Positions 37,277 through 46,201 of a stretch of DNA of 64,000 bases are shown one piece after another. The notes beneath the pieces are model-generated. The model made no database searches. It was given only the letters and a program-made list of their open reading frames with translations, and was not told the origin of the DNA. The stretch comes from Pontiella sulfatireligans (GTDB taxonomy: Bacteria; Verrucomicrobiota; Kiritimatiellia; Kiritimatiellales; Pontiellaceae). The translations under genes were made by a program, and so were the position numbers. The stretch is from NCBI RefSeq assembly GCF_900890705.1, contig NZ_CAAHFH010000003.1, positions 186,001 to 250,000 on the forward strand, written 5' to 3'. The stretch's first letter is position 1; every line of letters begins with the position of its first letter.

Positions 37277-37420
37277 CTCATTTCTCCTATTTGCTTCTAG
37301 TTCACGATCCGCCACCCGGCGGAAACTCAAATCAGCTCGGCACCTACCGAACCAGACCTACCTCGCAGTTACTTTTTTCAGCAATTACTCAAATAAGATA
37401 ACGCAACCCAATCAGATCTG

Positions 37421-37750
37421 TCACCTAGAGGAATCTCTAGGTCGCGAAAGAGAGGCAAGATCGCCGCCGGTGACGTTGGGACTTCCTGTGCCGCCATCGG
37501 TGCCCATTGAAAACCGATCAAACGTAGCGAAATCGGACGACATCGTCATGGTGCGGTTGCCGGCGACAAAGTCGCTTGCATCATCGGTCGAGGTTCCGGC
37601 CGCCGGGTTTTCAGTGTTATCAAAAACACCTTTGCTCCAATTATTGGAATCAGTCAATGAACCCACTGAATTCACGAAGTCCGACCAACTGTTCATCACG
37701 ACTCCTGCCAAAACGATCGACAGGCCAACGATTAGTTTCTTTTTCATCAC
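37421..37750 (-). pseudogene. N-terminal remnant of a secreted protein
   Basis: A 109-residue frame beginning with a clear signal peptide (MMKKKLIVGLSIVLAGVVMNSW), continuing with SDFVNSVGSLTDSNNWSKGV and an Asp/Thr/Gly-rich beta-type sequence. It breaks off into a low-information tail (RPRDSSR) whose stop codon lies inside the palindrome at 37423-37442. It looks like the start of a larger exported protein whose remainder was lost when the downstream operon or its control region was joined here. A very small genuine secreted protein is the alternative. Confidence 0.5.
37423..37442 (-). promoter_or_regulatory. Copy 2 of the shared palindromic site, perfect 8-bp inverted repeat
   Basis: ACCTAGAG-GAAT-CTCTAGGT, perfect arms of 8 bp with a 4-nt spacer. 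It contains the 12-nt core found at 20040 and 46161. It lies 147 bp before the start of the 1,277-residue secreted protein, first gene of a three-gene operon. A dimeric regulator binding site is the best reading; a transcription terminator is unlikely because no T run follows on either strand. Confidence 0.7.
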
Positions 37751-37858
37751 AGCCTCCTTAGGGTTGTTGAGTTTCTGTCAAATCTTCTGTTCGTTTTCTG
37801 CTCTAAACTACTTCTCTTACGGGAGTTGATGCATCCGGCATCTTCTCCCCCATTTTAT

Positions 37859-39423
37859 TCCGAGTTTTGATTGGGTAAGATGGGGTCGTTCCAAAGCCCT
37901 TTTGCCACACGCAAAAAATGCATCGGAGGACCCCATGAAAAATGATCTATGGAAACTGCTTCGCTGGGTATGCCGCAGGCTCACGTACAACGATCTGGCT
38001 TCGGTGGTGCCAGTACTGCTTGAAGTACTCAACGGATCAAGGCAAGACATCGAACTCAAACCACAGGAGGTGCGGCCTCCGCACTACCGGCAGTTCCGGG
38101 TCGATCCGACCCCTCCGCTATGCGATCCCCGGCCAGCGCCCGAACCACAAAAGGACTGGGAAGAAATACGGGGCGATCACCTCCGGGCAACGGGAAAAAC
38201 AATCGCCATTGTGAAACGGAAAAAGGGAGCGCCAACACCGCCTGAGAAATGCCGTTGCCAGCACTGCCATGCCCCCGTGCGATATCTCTACCTCAACAAC
38301 GGAAAACTAGGGTCGCAGGTGAAATGTAAAATCTGCAAAGGAACCTCGCCAACCGACAAGCCCCGACGCGAAAGCAAGGCGCGCTACTGGTGTCCGCACT
38401 GCGGCTACGCTCTCTTCAAATGGAAAGAGGATGGCCTGTGCACCGCCTTCAAGTGCCCGAACGACCATTGCCCTGTCTACGAGCGCAACCTCGCCGAACT
38501 CACGCCCGAAGAGCGCGCCATGCGCAAGGCCGGAAGCACCAGCCAGTTCAAACTGCGATACCTCTTCAGGGAACATCACTTCGCGTCGGAAAAGCTTCCG
38601 CTCAAGCGCCCCGAAGACGCCCCGGTCGACCTCAACCGCATCCACCACAGCCTGCATACCCTCGGGCTCTGCCTCACCTTCTCCATTAGTCTCGGACTCA
38701 GTGCCCGGCTCACCGCCCAGGCACTCGAGCGCGTCTTCGGCATCTGCATCTCACACCAAACCGTCATCAACTATATCAAAGCCGCGGCCTGCCAGCTCGC
38801 CGACTTCACCGATGAACACAGCCCCGTTCCCGAAGGAACCTGCGCGGCGGACGAAACCTATATCAAGGTCGGCGGAAAGACCCGCTACACCTGGCTCGTC
38901 ATCACCGAAACGCGCCGCGCCATCTGCGGCTACAACCTCTCTGAAACACGAGGGGCCGAACCTGCGCTCGGACTGATCCAAAGCATGTGCGGCCCGCCGG
39001 ACGCGCCCAGAGCAAAAGCCTTCGAACTCGTCACCGACGGCCTGCCCTCCTACGACAGCGCCACCATCGCCTACAACACCGCCGCCATCAAAGAAGGCGG
39101 AGAAGCGATCTTGAACAAACGCACCGTCATCGGACTCAAGAACCTCGATCCCGAAAGCGAAGCCTACCGCGTCTACAAGCAACTCATCGAACGGCTCAAC
39201 CGCACTTACAAATACCACACACGACCACGGGCCGGGGTCAAGGAGTTCGATGGAGCCGCGGCACTAACCACGCTCTTCGTCACCTACTACAACTTCATGC
39301 GACCGCACGGCAGCCTCGGCGGGCATGCGCCCGTCGCGCTCGCCTGCCTCAAAGGCAAACGGCTCTACCCCGACATGTGGGTCGAGCTGCTTCGGCAAGC
39401 CGCATAAACAATCAAAACTCGGA
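37859..39423 (+). mobile_element. Insertion sequence with 15-bp perfect terminal inverted repeats
   Basis: TCCGAGTTTTGATTG (37859-37873) and CAATCAAAACTCGGA (39409-39423) are exact inverted repeats flanking one transposase gene, 1,565 bp in total. The right repeat begins 1 bp after the transposase stop. No convincing target-site duplication is visible at these boundaries, so the true ends may extend slightly further. It separates two polysaccharide operons. The 276 bp behind it up to the next gene hold nothing recognisable. Confidence 0.82.
37935..39407 (+). CDS. DDE transposase with N-terminal zinc ribbons
   Basis: A 490-residue transposase. Residues about 95-200 hold several Cys pairs (CRCQHCHAPV, CKICKG, CPHCGYALF, CPNDHC) forming zinc ribbons for DNA binding. 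An HTH-like part follows (LERVFGICISHQTVINYI). The DDE core comes next: CAADETYIKVGGK with the first Asp, LVTDGLPSYDSA with the second, and LIERLNRTYKYHTRPR with the Glu, ending in YYNFMRPHGSLGG. It resembles IS6/IS240-like DDE domains, but the zinc-ribbon front is of the kind also seen in archaeal-type elements; the family is left open. The ATG at 37935 has GGAGG upstream. The gene appears intact. Confidence 0.88.
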   Translation: MKNDLWKLLRWVCRRLTYNDLASVVPVLLEVLNGSRQDIELKPQEVRPPHYRQFRVDPTPPLCDPRPAPEPQKDWEEIRGDHLRATGKTIAIVKRKKGAPTPPEKCRCQHCHAPVRYLYLNNGKLGSQVKCKICKGTSPTDKPRRESKARYWCPHCGYALFKWKEDGLCTAFKCPNDHCPVYERNLAELTPEERAMRKAGSTSQFKLRYLFREHHFASEKLPLKRPEDAPVDLNRIHHSLHTLGLCLTFSISLGLSARLTAQALERVFGICISHQTVINYIKAAACQLADFTDEHSPVPEGTCAADETYIKVGGKTRYTWLVITETRRAICGYNLSETRGAEPALGLIQSMCGPPDAPRAKAFELVTDGLPSYDSATIAYNTAAIKEGGEAILNKRTVIGLKNLDPESEAYRVYKQLIERLNRTYKYHTRPRAGVKEFDGAAALTTLFVTYYNFMRPHGSLGGHAPVALACLKGKRLYPDMWVELLRQAA

Positions 39424-39699
39424 TGTCAAAGAACACGAGGCCTTCGCCTCAGCTACCCACAGCCCCGCTGTGCGCCGCCGCCCTCATCAGGGCTAAAAAA
39501 CAACAATCAAATCATCGCCGACACAGAAACCATCCCCATCAAAAGCCCTCTTTCGGCCCGTTCCGGGAACCCATCTCACCTTGCTTCTCTGCCATCGGCT
39601 CTTTCATAGAAAATTTTACAGTTCCGTTGTTGATTTCATCGACTGATGGCACCCCACCAACAATGGCTTTACGGTTGCCGGTTCTTTTCTTTCAATCTG

Positions 39700-42678
39700 C
39701 TAAAGCGCATCGACTCCCACCTCCACTTTCCAAAAGCCCTTGGCACCGGACACGCTGATAGCGACGGGCGGTGTGGCATTGCTTTCCACCAGGCTCCAGG
39801 CATCCTGGAGATCCAGGGCTTCGAACACATGGTAGAGCCGATCCGGCCGCTCATCCCAATCCAGCTCGCTGGTTGCAACAAGAACCTGCGCTACAAAATA
39901 AGATAACCCATCGTCCGGACCGGTGTTGGCTGCATATTCATCCAGGTTGCTCCGATTATCCGTGTCGCCGTCCAAGGCGGCATCGTCGACTCCGGGATCC
40001 AGCCCGTAGCCGGACTCCCAAAGGTCGGGCATCAGGTCGGAATCGGAATCGATGGTTTTGTCGGTCTGGTATTCGTGGAAGCCGATGGTCGGCGCGGTGT
40101 TGGCGAGCGCATTGTTGAAATAATCGCGATCCCCATTATTTGCTATGACCATCCCCTGCCCGATAGCGGCGGAACCGTAGAGCACCTTGAAATCAGCCGC
40201 ATTATTACCGGCACTGTTTGCAAATAACGGATTGCCGGAAACCGGGCTGGCATCGGCGGAACACACAGCAACGGTTCCGGTATAGAGGTTATGAGTCACG
40301 AGGTTGTCGCGAATGACCATTTTGGATTCATTGGCATAGGTCGACGAACTGCCTGCAGAGAAAAACAGATTGTTGGCGATCAGGGAATTGGTCGGCCATG
40401 CCCCGCCCCAGTTCGCAAACGAGATTGCCTTGTACGCGGGATGCAGGTCGGTGGTGATTAAGGTGTTGTTATAAATTTTCGAGCCGGTCGCATCGCCGGT
40501 AATCATAATTCCCGCAGAATTGTCGTTGTTTCGCCAACCGCAGTCGATTCCTAGATTATAACGTGCCACGGCATTGATCTGGAAATTGGTGCCGTTGGAA
40601 TTATTGAGCACTTGGATCAGGCTGCCCTGCACATTGATGCCCACGTTGTACTGCATCAGACTGTCGATGCAGTTGAAATCGAAATGGCAAGCCGAGGCAT
40701 CGGCACCGGCCTTGAATATATTTTTAAAGATATTGAACTGCACCAGTGTGCCCTCGCAGGAAAACGGCCAGAATGCACTGCCCTCCTGCGTTCCGTCATG
40801 CGTGTTGAACTGGATTACGGCATTGGAAGTGCCGTTAATCTGAAACAGGTTCCGATAGCAATCCTTACCGGTGTTGTATTGGAAAACCACCCCGACAGAC
40901 GGGTAGTAATCGCAACCGCGAATCACTTTATCCGAAAGGTTATTACAGTTATCCCTGACTTGTGCGCCACGCCCATCGATATTTTCAAAATGGCAATCCT
41001 CGATTAGGAATCCATTCCATCGTGACAAGACATCGGCATTATCCGTCGCATCCGTAGTGGCCACAATGCCCCGACTCTCATGATCCTTGTCAGGGTTGGA
41101 GTCGCCCGCACCCTGGATATCAACAAAGTCTATGTTCACAAACTGGATGTGCTCCAGGTCGCCGGCATTGATCGGCGGATCGAGCATAACACCATAGCGG
41201 TTGCTGTAAACGCCGCCCGGATAGTTGTTGCTGATCTTCAGGTTGCGGATTTCAAAGCCACGGCTGTTTTCAGCAAAGATAACCGCTTCGTTGCTGACGC
41301 CCCCTGAAAGCAAGGGCTTGTTTCCGGGCCCGTAGGCATCGATCACCAAAGGCGTTTCCGGCGTACCGCTTCCCTTCAGTTCAAAGCCACCCGTGAACGT
41401 TTGTCCGCGCTTGAACAAAATACGGTCTCCTGTTCCAAATGTTTCCTCATCAAGCCGCTCCATGGACTGCCACGCCGTCACGGTACTCAGGCCATTATTG
41501 GAATCGCTGCCGCTCACTGCGTCGAGATAGTACGTTGCCGGCGCGTGAGTGGCAGAACCCAGATAAGCATCATCAACCCACATGCGGTGGCTGGCGTTGC
41601 CGTTTTCCTTTTCAAAACGGATCTGGATGTATTCGCCTTCGCGACCGGCCAGGGTTCCGCCCGGCACGATGCTGCTGAACTGCTCCCACACGTTGGTGCT
41701 GCTGTTCAGATTGCCGGAGGTAAAGGTTCCCGCATAGGCATAGCCCGATCCTAGGGTGGAGCTCGCATACAGCTCAATGGCCAACGAGGGCGGGTTGGTG
41801 TGACTGGCTTCGGTGCTTGCTTCATCCGTCAGCATCCAGACCGAGGCGGTGTAGTCCATCGTAGAATCAATCTGGTTGGTCAGGTTTTGCACAATCGATC
41901 CATCATCAAAATAGAATGTGAATTTTGCGGACTGCGAATCACTCTTAAAGCGATCAGTTCCGGTCACAAAACTGCCGTCCTGGCCTTCCCCGACAGTACC
42001 CCACGGCGAGGTGCCGGCATTCGACTCGTTACCGGCAATGCCTTCGAACCCCGGATCTTCTAATTGATTGGGAGGCGGCGGGTCAGGCTCTTTTTCACCG
42101 AAAACGACATCGTCGATATACATCCGGTAGAGCGTATTCGCTGTGGGTTTGTTGAAACGGATTTGAATATCTTCTCCGTCGTGGCCGGACAACGACGCCC
42201 CGTCCACCACCGCGGCAAACTTTTCCCACACATCCGCCGCACTGTTTTGCGCTGCGGAATAGAGGGTTGAGGCATAGTTATAGGAGGTGCCGCCGTTGGT
42301 GCTTGTATAGAGTCCGACATTGATGATCGAGGCGTTGGTGTTTGCTCCGGTTCCGGGATCCGAACTCAACATCCATATGGAAAACTCATAGGTTTTGGCG
42401 GAATCCCATTGCACGTCCAGATTTTGAACAATGGCGCCGACATCGTAGTAGTATGCAAATTTTTCGGATTGAACTCCGGAATGGGCGACATCCGTGGAGG
42501 AAACAAAACTGCCGTCCGCATTTTCGCCGGTGGTGAACCAGGGATCCGTTCCGGCATTCGGTTCATTACCGGAAATCAACTCGAATCCCGGATCGTCAAA
42601 CCAATTCGTGACTATCGCCGCATTGCAATTTGAAAAAAGACCCCACAGCACCGCACCCACCATCATTCGTGTTTTCAT
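39700..42678 (-). CDS. Secreted parallel beta-helix protein with two CBM-like domains
   Basis: A 992-residue exported protein (signal MVGAVLWGLFSNCNA). Two tandem CBM4/9-like domains come first (about 28-200 and 205-375), each starting DPGFE and related to the N-terminal domain of the GH-A enzyme at 26.6-29.5 kb. A right-handed beta-helix follows (about 380-860): YYLDAVSGSDSNNGLS, FEIRNLKISNNYPGG, IEDCHFENIDGRG, VIQFNTHDGTQ, IYNNTLITT. Such folds occur in polysaccharide lyases and in iota-carrageenase-type (GH82) or related hydrolases; no catalytic residue set is decisive. The tail has a Ca-loop (DGDTDNRSNLDEYAANTG) and a final beta region. GGAGGAG precedes the ATG at 42678. It lies 43 bp behind the sulfatase. 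Confidence 0.75.
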   Translation of the reverse strand: MKTRMMVGAVLWGLFSNCNAAIVTNWFDDPGFELISGNEPNAGTDPWFTTGENADGSFVSSTDVAHSGVQSEKFAYYYDVGAIVQNLDVQWDSAKTYEFSIWMLSSDPGTGANTNASIINVGLYTSTNGGTSYNYASTLYSAAQNSAADVWEKFAAVVDGASLSGHDGEDIQIRFNKPTANTLYRMYIDDVVFGEKEPDPPPPNQLEDPGFEGIAGNESNAGTSPWGTVGEGQDGSFVTGTDRFKSDSQSAKFTFYFDDGSIVQNLTNQIDSTMDYTASVWMLTDEASTEASHTNPPSLAIELYASSTLGSGYAYAGTFTSGNLNSSTNVWEQFSSIVPGGTLAGREGEYIQIRFEKENGNASHRMWVDDAYLGSATHAPATYYLDAVSGSDSNNGLSTVTAWQSMERLDEETFGTGDRILFKRGQTFTGGFELKGSGTPETPLVIDAYGPGNKPLLSGGVSNEAVIFAENSRGFEIRNLKISNNYPGGVYSNRYGVMLDPPINAGDLEHIQFVNIDFVDIQGAGDSNPDKDHESRGIVATTDATDNADVLSRWNGFLIEDCHFENIDGRGAQVRDNCNNLSDKVIRGCDYYPSVGVVFQYNTGKDCYRNLFQINGTSNAVIQFNTHDGTQEGSAFWPFSCEGTLVQFNIFKNIFKAGADASACHFDFNCIDSLMQYNVGINVQGSLIQVLNNSNGTNFQINAVARYNLGIDCGWRNNDNSAGIMITGDATGSKIYNNTLITTDLHPAYKAISFANWGGAWPTNSLIANNLFFSAGSSSTYANESKMVIRDNLVTHNLYTGTVAVCSADASPVSGNPLFANSAGNNAADFKVLYGSAAIGQGMVIANNGDRDYFNNALANTAPTIGFHEYQTDKTIDSDSDLMPDLWESGYGLDPGVDDAALDGDTDNRSNLDEYAANTGPDDGLSYFVAQVLVATSELDWDERPDRLYHVFEALDLQDAWSLVESNATPPVAISVSGAKGFWKVEVGVDAL

Positions 42679-42721
42679 TACGGGACTCCTCCTCTTCTGC
42701 TTTCGGCACAGACCGACCATC

Positions 42722-45658
42722 CTACTCCCCAACCATCAGGCGGATGAAGACCTGGCTGTTGGTGGTTGGCACTTCATTGGTTACGGCTTCGAAATCGGCA
42801 TCGATGTTTCCGGCCACCGGCAGTTCTGTGTACCCGCTGTTTACCCAATCGTTGGAAGTTAGATTGGAGCTGGTTTCGACCGCATAAACCAACCCCGAAT
42901 GCCTGCGACGTGGATAGATGTATTCCAAAATTTCCCGCTCCTCCGCCAAGGCTCCTGTGGGAAAGAAGGCTGGAAGATGGCCGATCACGCCCGGATTGGT
43001 TGGATTTCCGCCGAAAGCAAACTCGTGCAGATTGTCCATACCGTCACCATCCGGATCGACGGTTTTACCGGCCACCTCATAGTTGATCATCCACTGGCCA
43101 AACATCCCGTCAATGTCGGTAGAGAGCAACACATCGTCCACCAGATAGACATCGCCCTTTTCCGAATCGTGCTCGCTATATAAAACGCCATCATCGTCGT
43201 GATGGAAAAAGACGCCGATGCGGTTCCCCGAAGTGATGCCCGCCGCAGCCATATCAGCAGGAGAAAGCGTCAGGCTAAAGGTGCCCGTATCGCCTTGCGC
43301 CGGCGCGTTGGTGTCGCCGAAAACCAGACTATCAGGGGTTAAACGCTGCACAATGGAACCATCCACGGCATCGATTTCAGCCAGCCCGGCAATGAAGCCC
43401 AAAGACAGGAATGGTGTACTGTCCATTTCCCAGTTGCCCGACAACGTATAGATTCGGTTGGTATCGATCGATGTTGTGGTTGAACAAACAGTTACCACCT
43501 CATCGTAGCCCCATCCAATGCGTAGCTCCTTTCCCTGAAGCTCTCCATAGTCCCCGATGTGGACTGACGTATCATTAGCCGACTCGTCTCTGGCCCAGTT
43601 TATGGTGGCCTGATGGTGCCAAACCCCGAAGGCATACGGAGCATTTTCAATATCTCCAGCATCGATTGATGTTTCAAAATCATCAAACAACAAAGCATTA
43701 TTGGTTCCCGTGGCGGCATCTAGAACGGAACTGACCATCCCCGTATAACCGAGTGCATCACGCATTTGCACGGAATAGGAATAGGTCAGGCCGGGCAACA
43801 GCTTGTCATCGATAAAAACCGGCGACAGTTGCCAATCCGACGACGAGCCGCCTTCATGACCGCTGTATTCCGCGAACCGATACTCCACCGGCTCGCTGAA
43901 ATCTGCTCCAGAATGGGAGGTCATGGAAATCGTTGAAGAACCAATCGCTCTGGGCACGACTGCAAACCCGGCAGGGTTCGGCAAGGGCGGATGTACATCG
44001 GGGGCAACATAGGCGGTGGTGGTTCGGGGATCATTCTTCTGATCATGCTGAAGGTAGAGCGAGTGAAGCTCATTGCTCAGCGCAACGTGTTCCGGCAATG
44101 GAACCCCTTCCAGCAGATTGGTGGATTGGCCGAGATCGTCCGCAAGATTATAGAGTGGGCCTCCGCCTTTGGCCTGATCGAAGAACATCACGAAATCACC
44201 CTGCCGGATGGCGTAGGGATACACTTTGGAGTTCTGGCTCTGGTGAATCATGAAATCGTGGACGGGGACGTTTTCATCCTGTTCACCGAGAAGAATAGGC
44301 AGAATATTCGCGCAATCCATTGCCTGATCAGCGGGCATGCTGTTGGTGGTCAACGCATACATCACCCCCACCCAGTCGTGGCCGCAGATGAGCTGGTCGC
44401 TCACGGAATTAGTTTCGATCATGCCCAGCCACATCGCCACAAACGGAACACGGTACCCGCCCTCCTCCATCTGAGCCTTCCAGCCGCGCAAAGCCCCCGT
44501 TGAATCATAGTCCGGCAAGCCGCGGTCAGTTCCCAGCCCCCCATTGTCCGAAGTAAACATGACCAGCGTATTGGTCAGAATGCTGTCCGAAAAGTTGCCG
44601 TCACCGTTCGGATCATCCAAACTGTTCAGGATGCGACCCACCTGCAGATCGAGCTCGTAGATGATGTCGGCAATATTCGAGCCGCCCGTCGCCCCGGCCA
44701 CGGGCACATTCGGCGGCGTGCCCGGCGTTCCATCCGCGTTCGGTTCAAAATCGATGGGCGGGGTGTGAGGCAGATGCACCTGTGGCGAGCAATAGTACAT
44801 CATGAACGGCGTGTCCGGATGGTTCGCCACGTGATCGCCAATGAAAGTCGCCGCCTTCTTCGAGTTGATGATTCCGTTCTGGCTGGAGTTCCAGTTTACG
44901 TCGCCGAGCGTGTCGGCAAAATCCTGGATAACGCCCGTACCGTTCACGCCGGGATGGCTCCCGACCGCCCAATCCATCAGATCGGAATTCATTCCGGGCA
45001 AAGACGGGTTCAGCGGGTCGGCGGGATCGATTTTCACGAAACGGTCGTTTTCAAAATACAGATAGGGAGCATTCTGGATGCCGCCATGTGTGCAGAAAGT
45101 GTAGTCGAACCCGTAGGTGGTCGGAAAATTCGGCATGACGGATTCATAATCCTCGGCACCGCCGCCAAAATGCATTTTGCCGAAAAAGGCGGTTCGATAA
45201 CCCGCAGTCTTTGCAATTTCCCCCACCGTTACATGCTTTCGCCCATTGGAAAACGCGCTCGTTGCCGTGAACCCCCACGTGCCCCACTGCACCCCGTTGC
45301 GGTAGGGGTTCGATCCCGTCATCATCGAAAAGCGCGTCGGGGCGCACAACGCCGCCGGAGAATGCGCATCCGTAAACATAATGCCCTGCTCCACCATCCG
45401 GTCAAGGTTTGGAGTCGGAATAGGATCGTTCAACCCCTGACAACGCCTATAGGCCGCGATGTCCGACCATCCCCAATCGTCCGCCATGATCATAACAACA
45501 TTAGGAAGACCGGAGCCAATCGACCTATTTATGACATCGTGCTCCTCCACATCGGAATTCACATCGGCATTCACATCAACCACATATGTTGCGGACTGAG
45601 CCGACGTCAAGAATACTAGTGATAAGGCAATCACCATCCAAAGTTTGCTTTGCGTCAT
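42722..45658 (-). CDS. Large modular exported S1-family sulfatase
   Basis: A 978-residue sulfatase, about twice the usual length. After the signal (LWMVIALSLVFLTSAQSA) the catalytic part (about 50-590) shows NVVMIMADDWGWSD, the formylglycine motif CAPTR with Cys105, GKMHFGGGAEDYES, MYYCSPQVHLPHTPP and VMFTSDNGG. The added C-terminal half carries the same 170-residue beta-sandwich as the GH-A enzyme (LLFDDFETSIDAGD onward, sharing ELRIGWGYDEVVT and QRLTPDSLVFG), a Ca-loop DPDGDGMDNLHEFAFGGNPTN and a final strand VFIRLMVGE. It probably desulfates the polymer outside or at the cell surface. It is in an operon between the REC-only regulator (47 bp upstream) and the beta-helix protein. Confidence 0.92.
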   Translation of the reverse strand: MTQSKLWMVIALSLVFLTSAQSATYVVDVNADVNSDVEEHDVINRSIGSGLPNVVMIMADDWGWSDIAAYRRCQGLNDPIPTPNLDRMVEQGIMFTDAHSPAALCAPTRFSMMTGSNPYRNGVQWGTWGFTATSAFSNGRKHVTVGEIAKTAGYRTAFFGKMHFGGGAEDYESVMPNFPTTYGFDYTFCTHGGIQNAPYLYFENDRFVKIDPADPLNPSLPGMNSDLMDWAVGSHPGVNGTGVIQDFADTLGDVNWNSSQNGIINSKKAATFIGDHVANHPDTPFMMYYCSPQVHLPHTPPIDFEPNADGTPGTPPNVPVAGATGGSNIADIIYELDLQVGRILNSLDDPNGDGNFSDSILTNTLVMFTSDNGGLGTDRGLPDYDSTGALRGWKAQMEEGGYRVPFVAMWLGMIETNSVSDQLICGHDWVGVMYALTTNSMPADQAMDCANILPILLGEQDENVPVHDFMIHQSQNSKVYPYAIRQGDFVMFFDQAKGGGPLYNLADDLGQSTNLLEGVPLPEHVALSNELHSLYLQHDQKNDPRTTTAYVAPDVHPPLPNPAGFAVVPRAIGSSTISMTSHSGADFSEPVEYRFAEYSGHEGGSSSDWQLSPVFIDDKLLPGLTYSYSVQMRDALGYTGMVSSVLDAATGTNNALLFDDFETSIDAGDIENAPYAFGVWHHQATINWARDESANDTSVHIGDYGELQGKELRIGWGYDEVVTVCSTTTSIDTNRIYTLSGNWEMDSTPFLSLGFIAGLAEIDAVDGSIVQRLTPDSLVFGDTNAPAQGDTGTFSLTLSPADMAAAGITSGNRIGVFFHHDDDGVLYSEHDSEKGDVYLVDDVLLSTDIDGMFGQWMINYEVAGKTVDPDGDGMDNLHEFAFGGNPTNPGVIGHLPAFFPTGALAEEREILEYIYPRRRHSGLVYAVETSSNLTSNDWVNSGYTELPVAGNIDADFEAVTNEVPTTNSQVFIRLMVGE

Positions 45659-45704
45659 CGAGACTGCTCCCTCTAGGTTGATTGTAAAAACCAGATACCC
45701 TCGA

Positions 45705-46100
45705 TCAGGCGACGGCTGGACTCAAATCATCCGCAAAAACCTCTCGCAAACCTTGTACGATTTCGGGGCCATCGGACTCCTTCAACAGATAACCTGAGGC
45801 TCCCGCCTTCAACGCTGCCGCGACCTTTTCCTTCTCCTTAAAAACGGTCAGAACCATCACGGCAACCTTGGGGGCGATTCTGGACAGCTTCCGGATGGCC
45901 TCAACCCCGCTCATGCCGGGCAAACCCAGATCCATCAGCACCACATCCGGTGAAGCCTCAGAAGCCAATGCCTCAAAAAATTCCGAGCACGCAGGAAACA
46001 CGCGTCCTACGTCAACCTGATCTTCGAGTTCAAGCGAGGCCCGCAGGTTACGGCGGTAACCGGCGTCATCTTCAACAATCCATATATTCATTGGTTTCAC
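45705..46100 (-). CDS. REC-only response regulator (truncated LuxR-type paralogue)
   Basis: A 131-residue receiver domain with DD pair (11-12), phospho-Asp57 in LMDLGLPGMSG, Thr in VLTVFKE and Lys in LLKESDGPE. It is clearly a duplicate of the regulator encoded just upstream, but it stops at SPAVA, where the paralogue continues into the linker and HTH, and no HTH remnant follows before the sulfatase. It could serve as a phosphate sink or partner for the kinase, or be a decaying copy. The start is GTG at 46100 with AGGA upstream; ATG at 46091 is the alternative. It is first in the sulfatase operon, with the shared palindrome about 55 bp upstream. Confidence 0.85.
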   Translation of the reverse strand: MKPMNIWIVEDDAGYRRNLRASLELEDQVDVGRVFPACSEFFEALASEASPDVVLMDLGLPGMSGVEAIRKLSRIAPKVAVMVLTVFKEKEKVAAALKAGASGYLLKESDGPEIVQGLREVFADDLSPAVA

Positions 46101-46152
46101 GGCTATATATTCCTAATTGAGAGGGTATTGTCCCAATTCGAGGGCACGCCGT

Positions 46153-46172
46153 CTACTGGAGGAATCTCTAGG
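46153..46172 (-). promoter_or_regulatory. Copy 3 of the shared palindromic site
   Basis: CTGGAG-GAAT-CTCTAG at 46156-46171, inside CTACTGGAGGAATCTCTAGG. Copy 1 shares CTACTGG as well as the core. It lies about 55 bp before the REC-only regulator that heads the sulfatase operon, and downstream of the LuxR-type regulator gene. This would fit autoregulated control of the operon by the two-component system. Confidence 0.65.
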
Positions 46173-46201
46173 TGTGAAAGACCGGTCAAAAGTCGCAGGT
46201 C

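Noticed and set aside
33443..45658. PEP-CTERM or T9SS C-terminal signals on the secreted proteins
   Set aside because: No PEP motif with a hydrophobic helix and Arg cluster at the end, and the tails do not show the T9SS domain patterns; hence they are reported as a possible separate module.
45666..45682. Possible fourth copy of the palindromic site before the large sulfatase (CTCCCTCTAGG)
   Set aside because: Only CTCTAGG matches, the inverted partner is absent, and the stretch overlaps the ribosome-binding site of the sulfatase.
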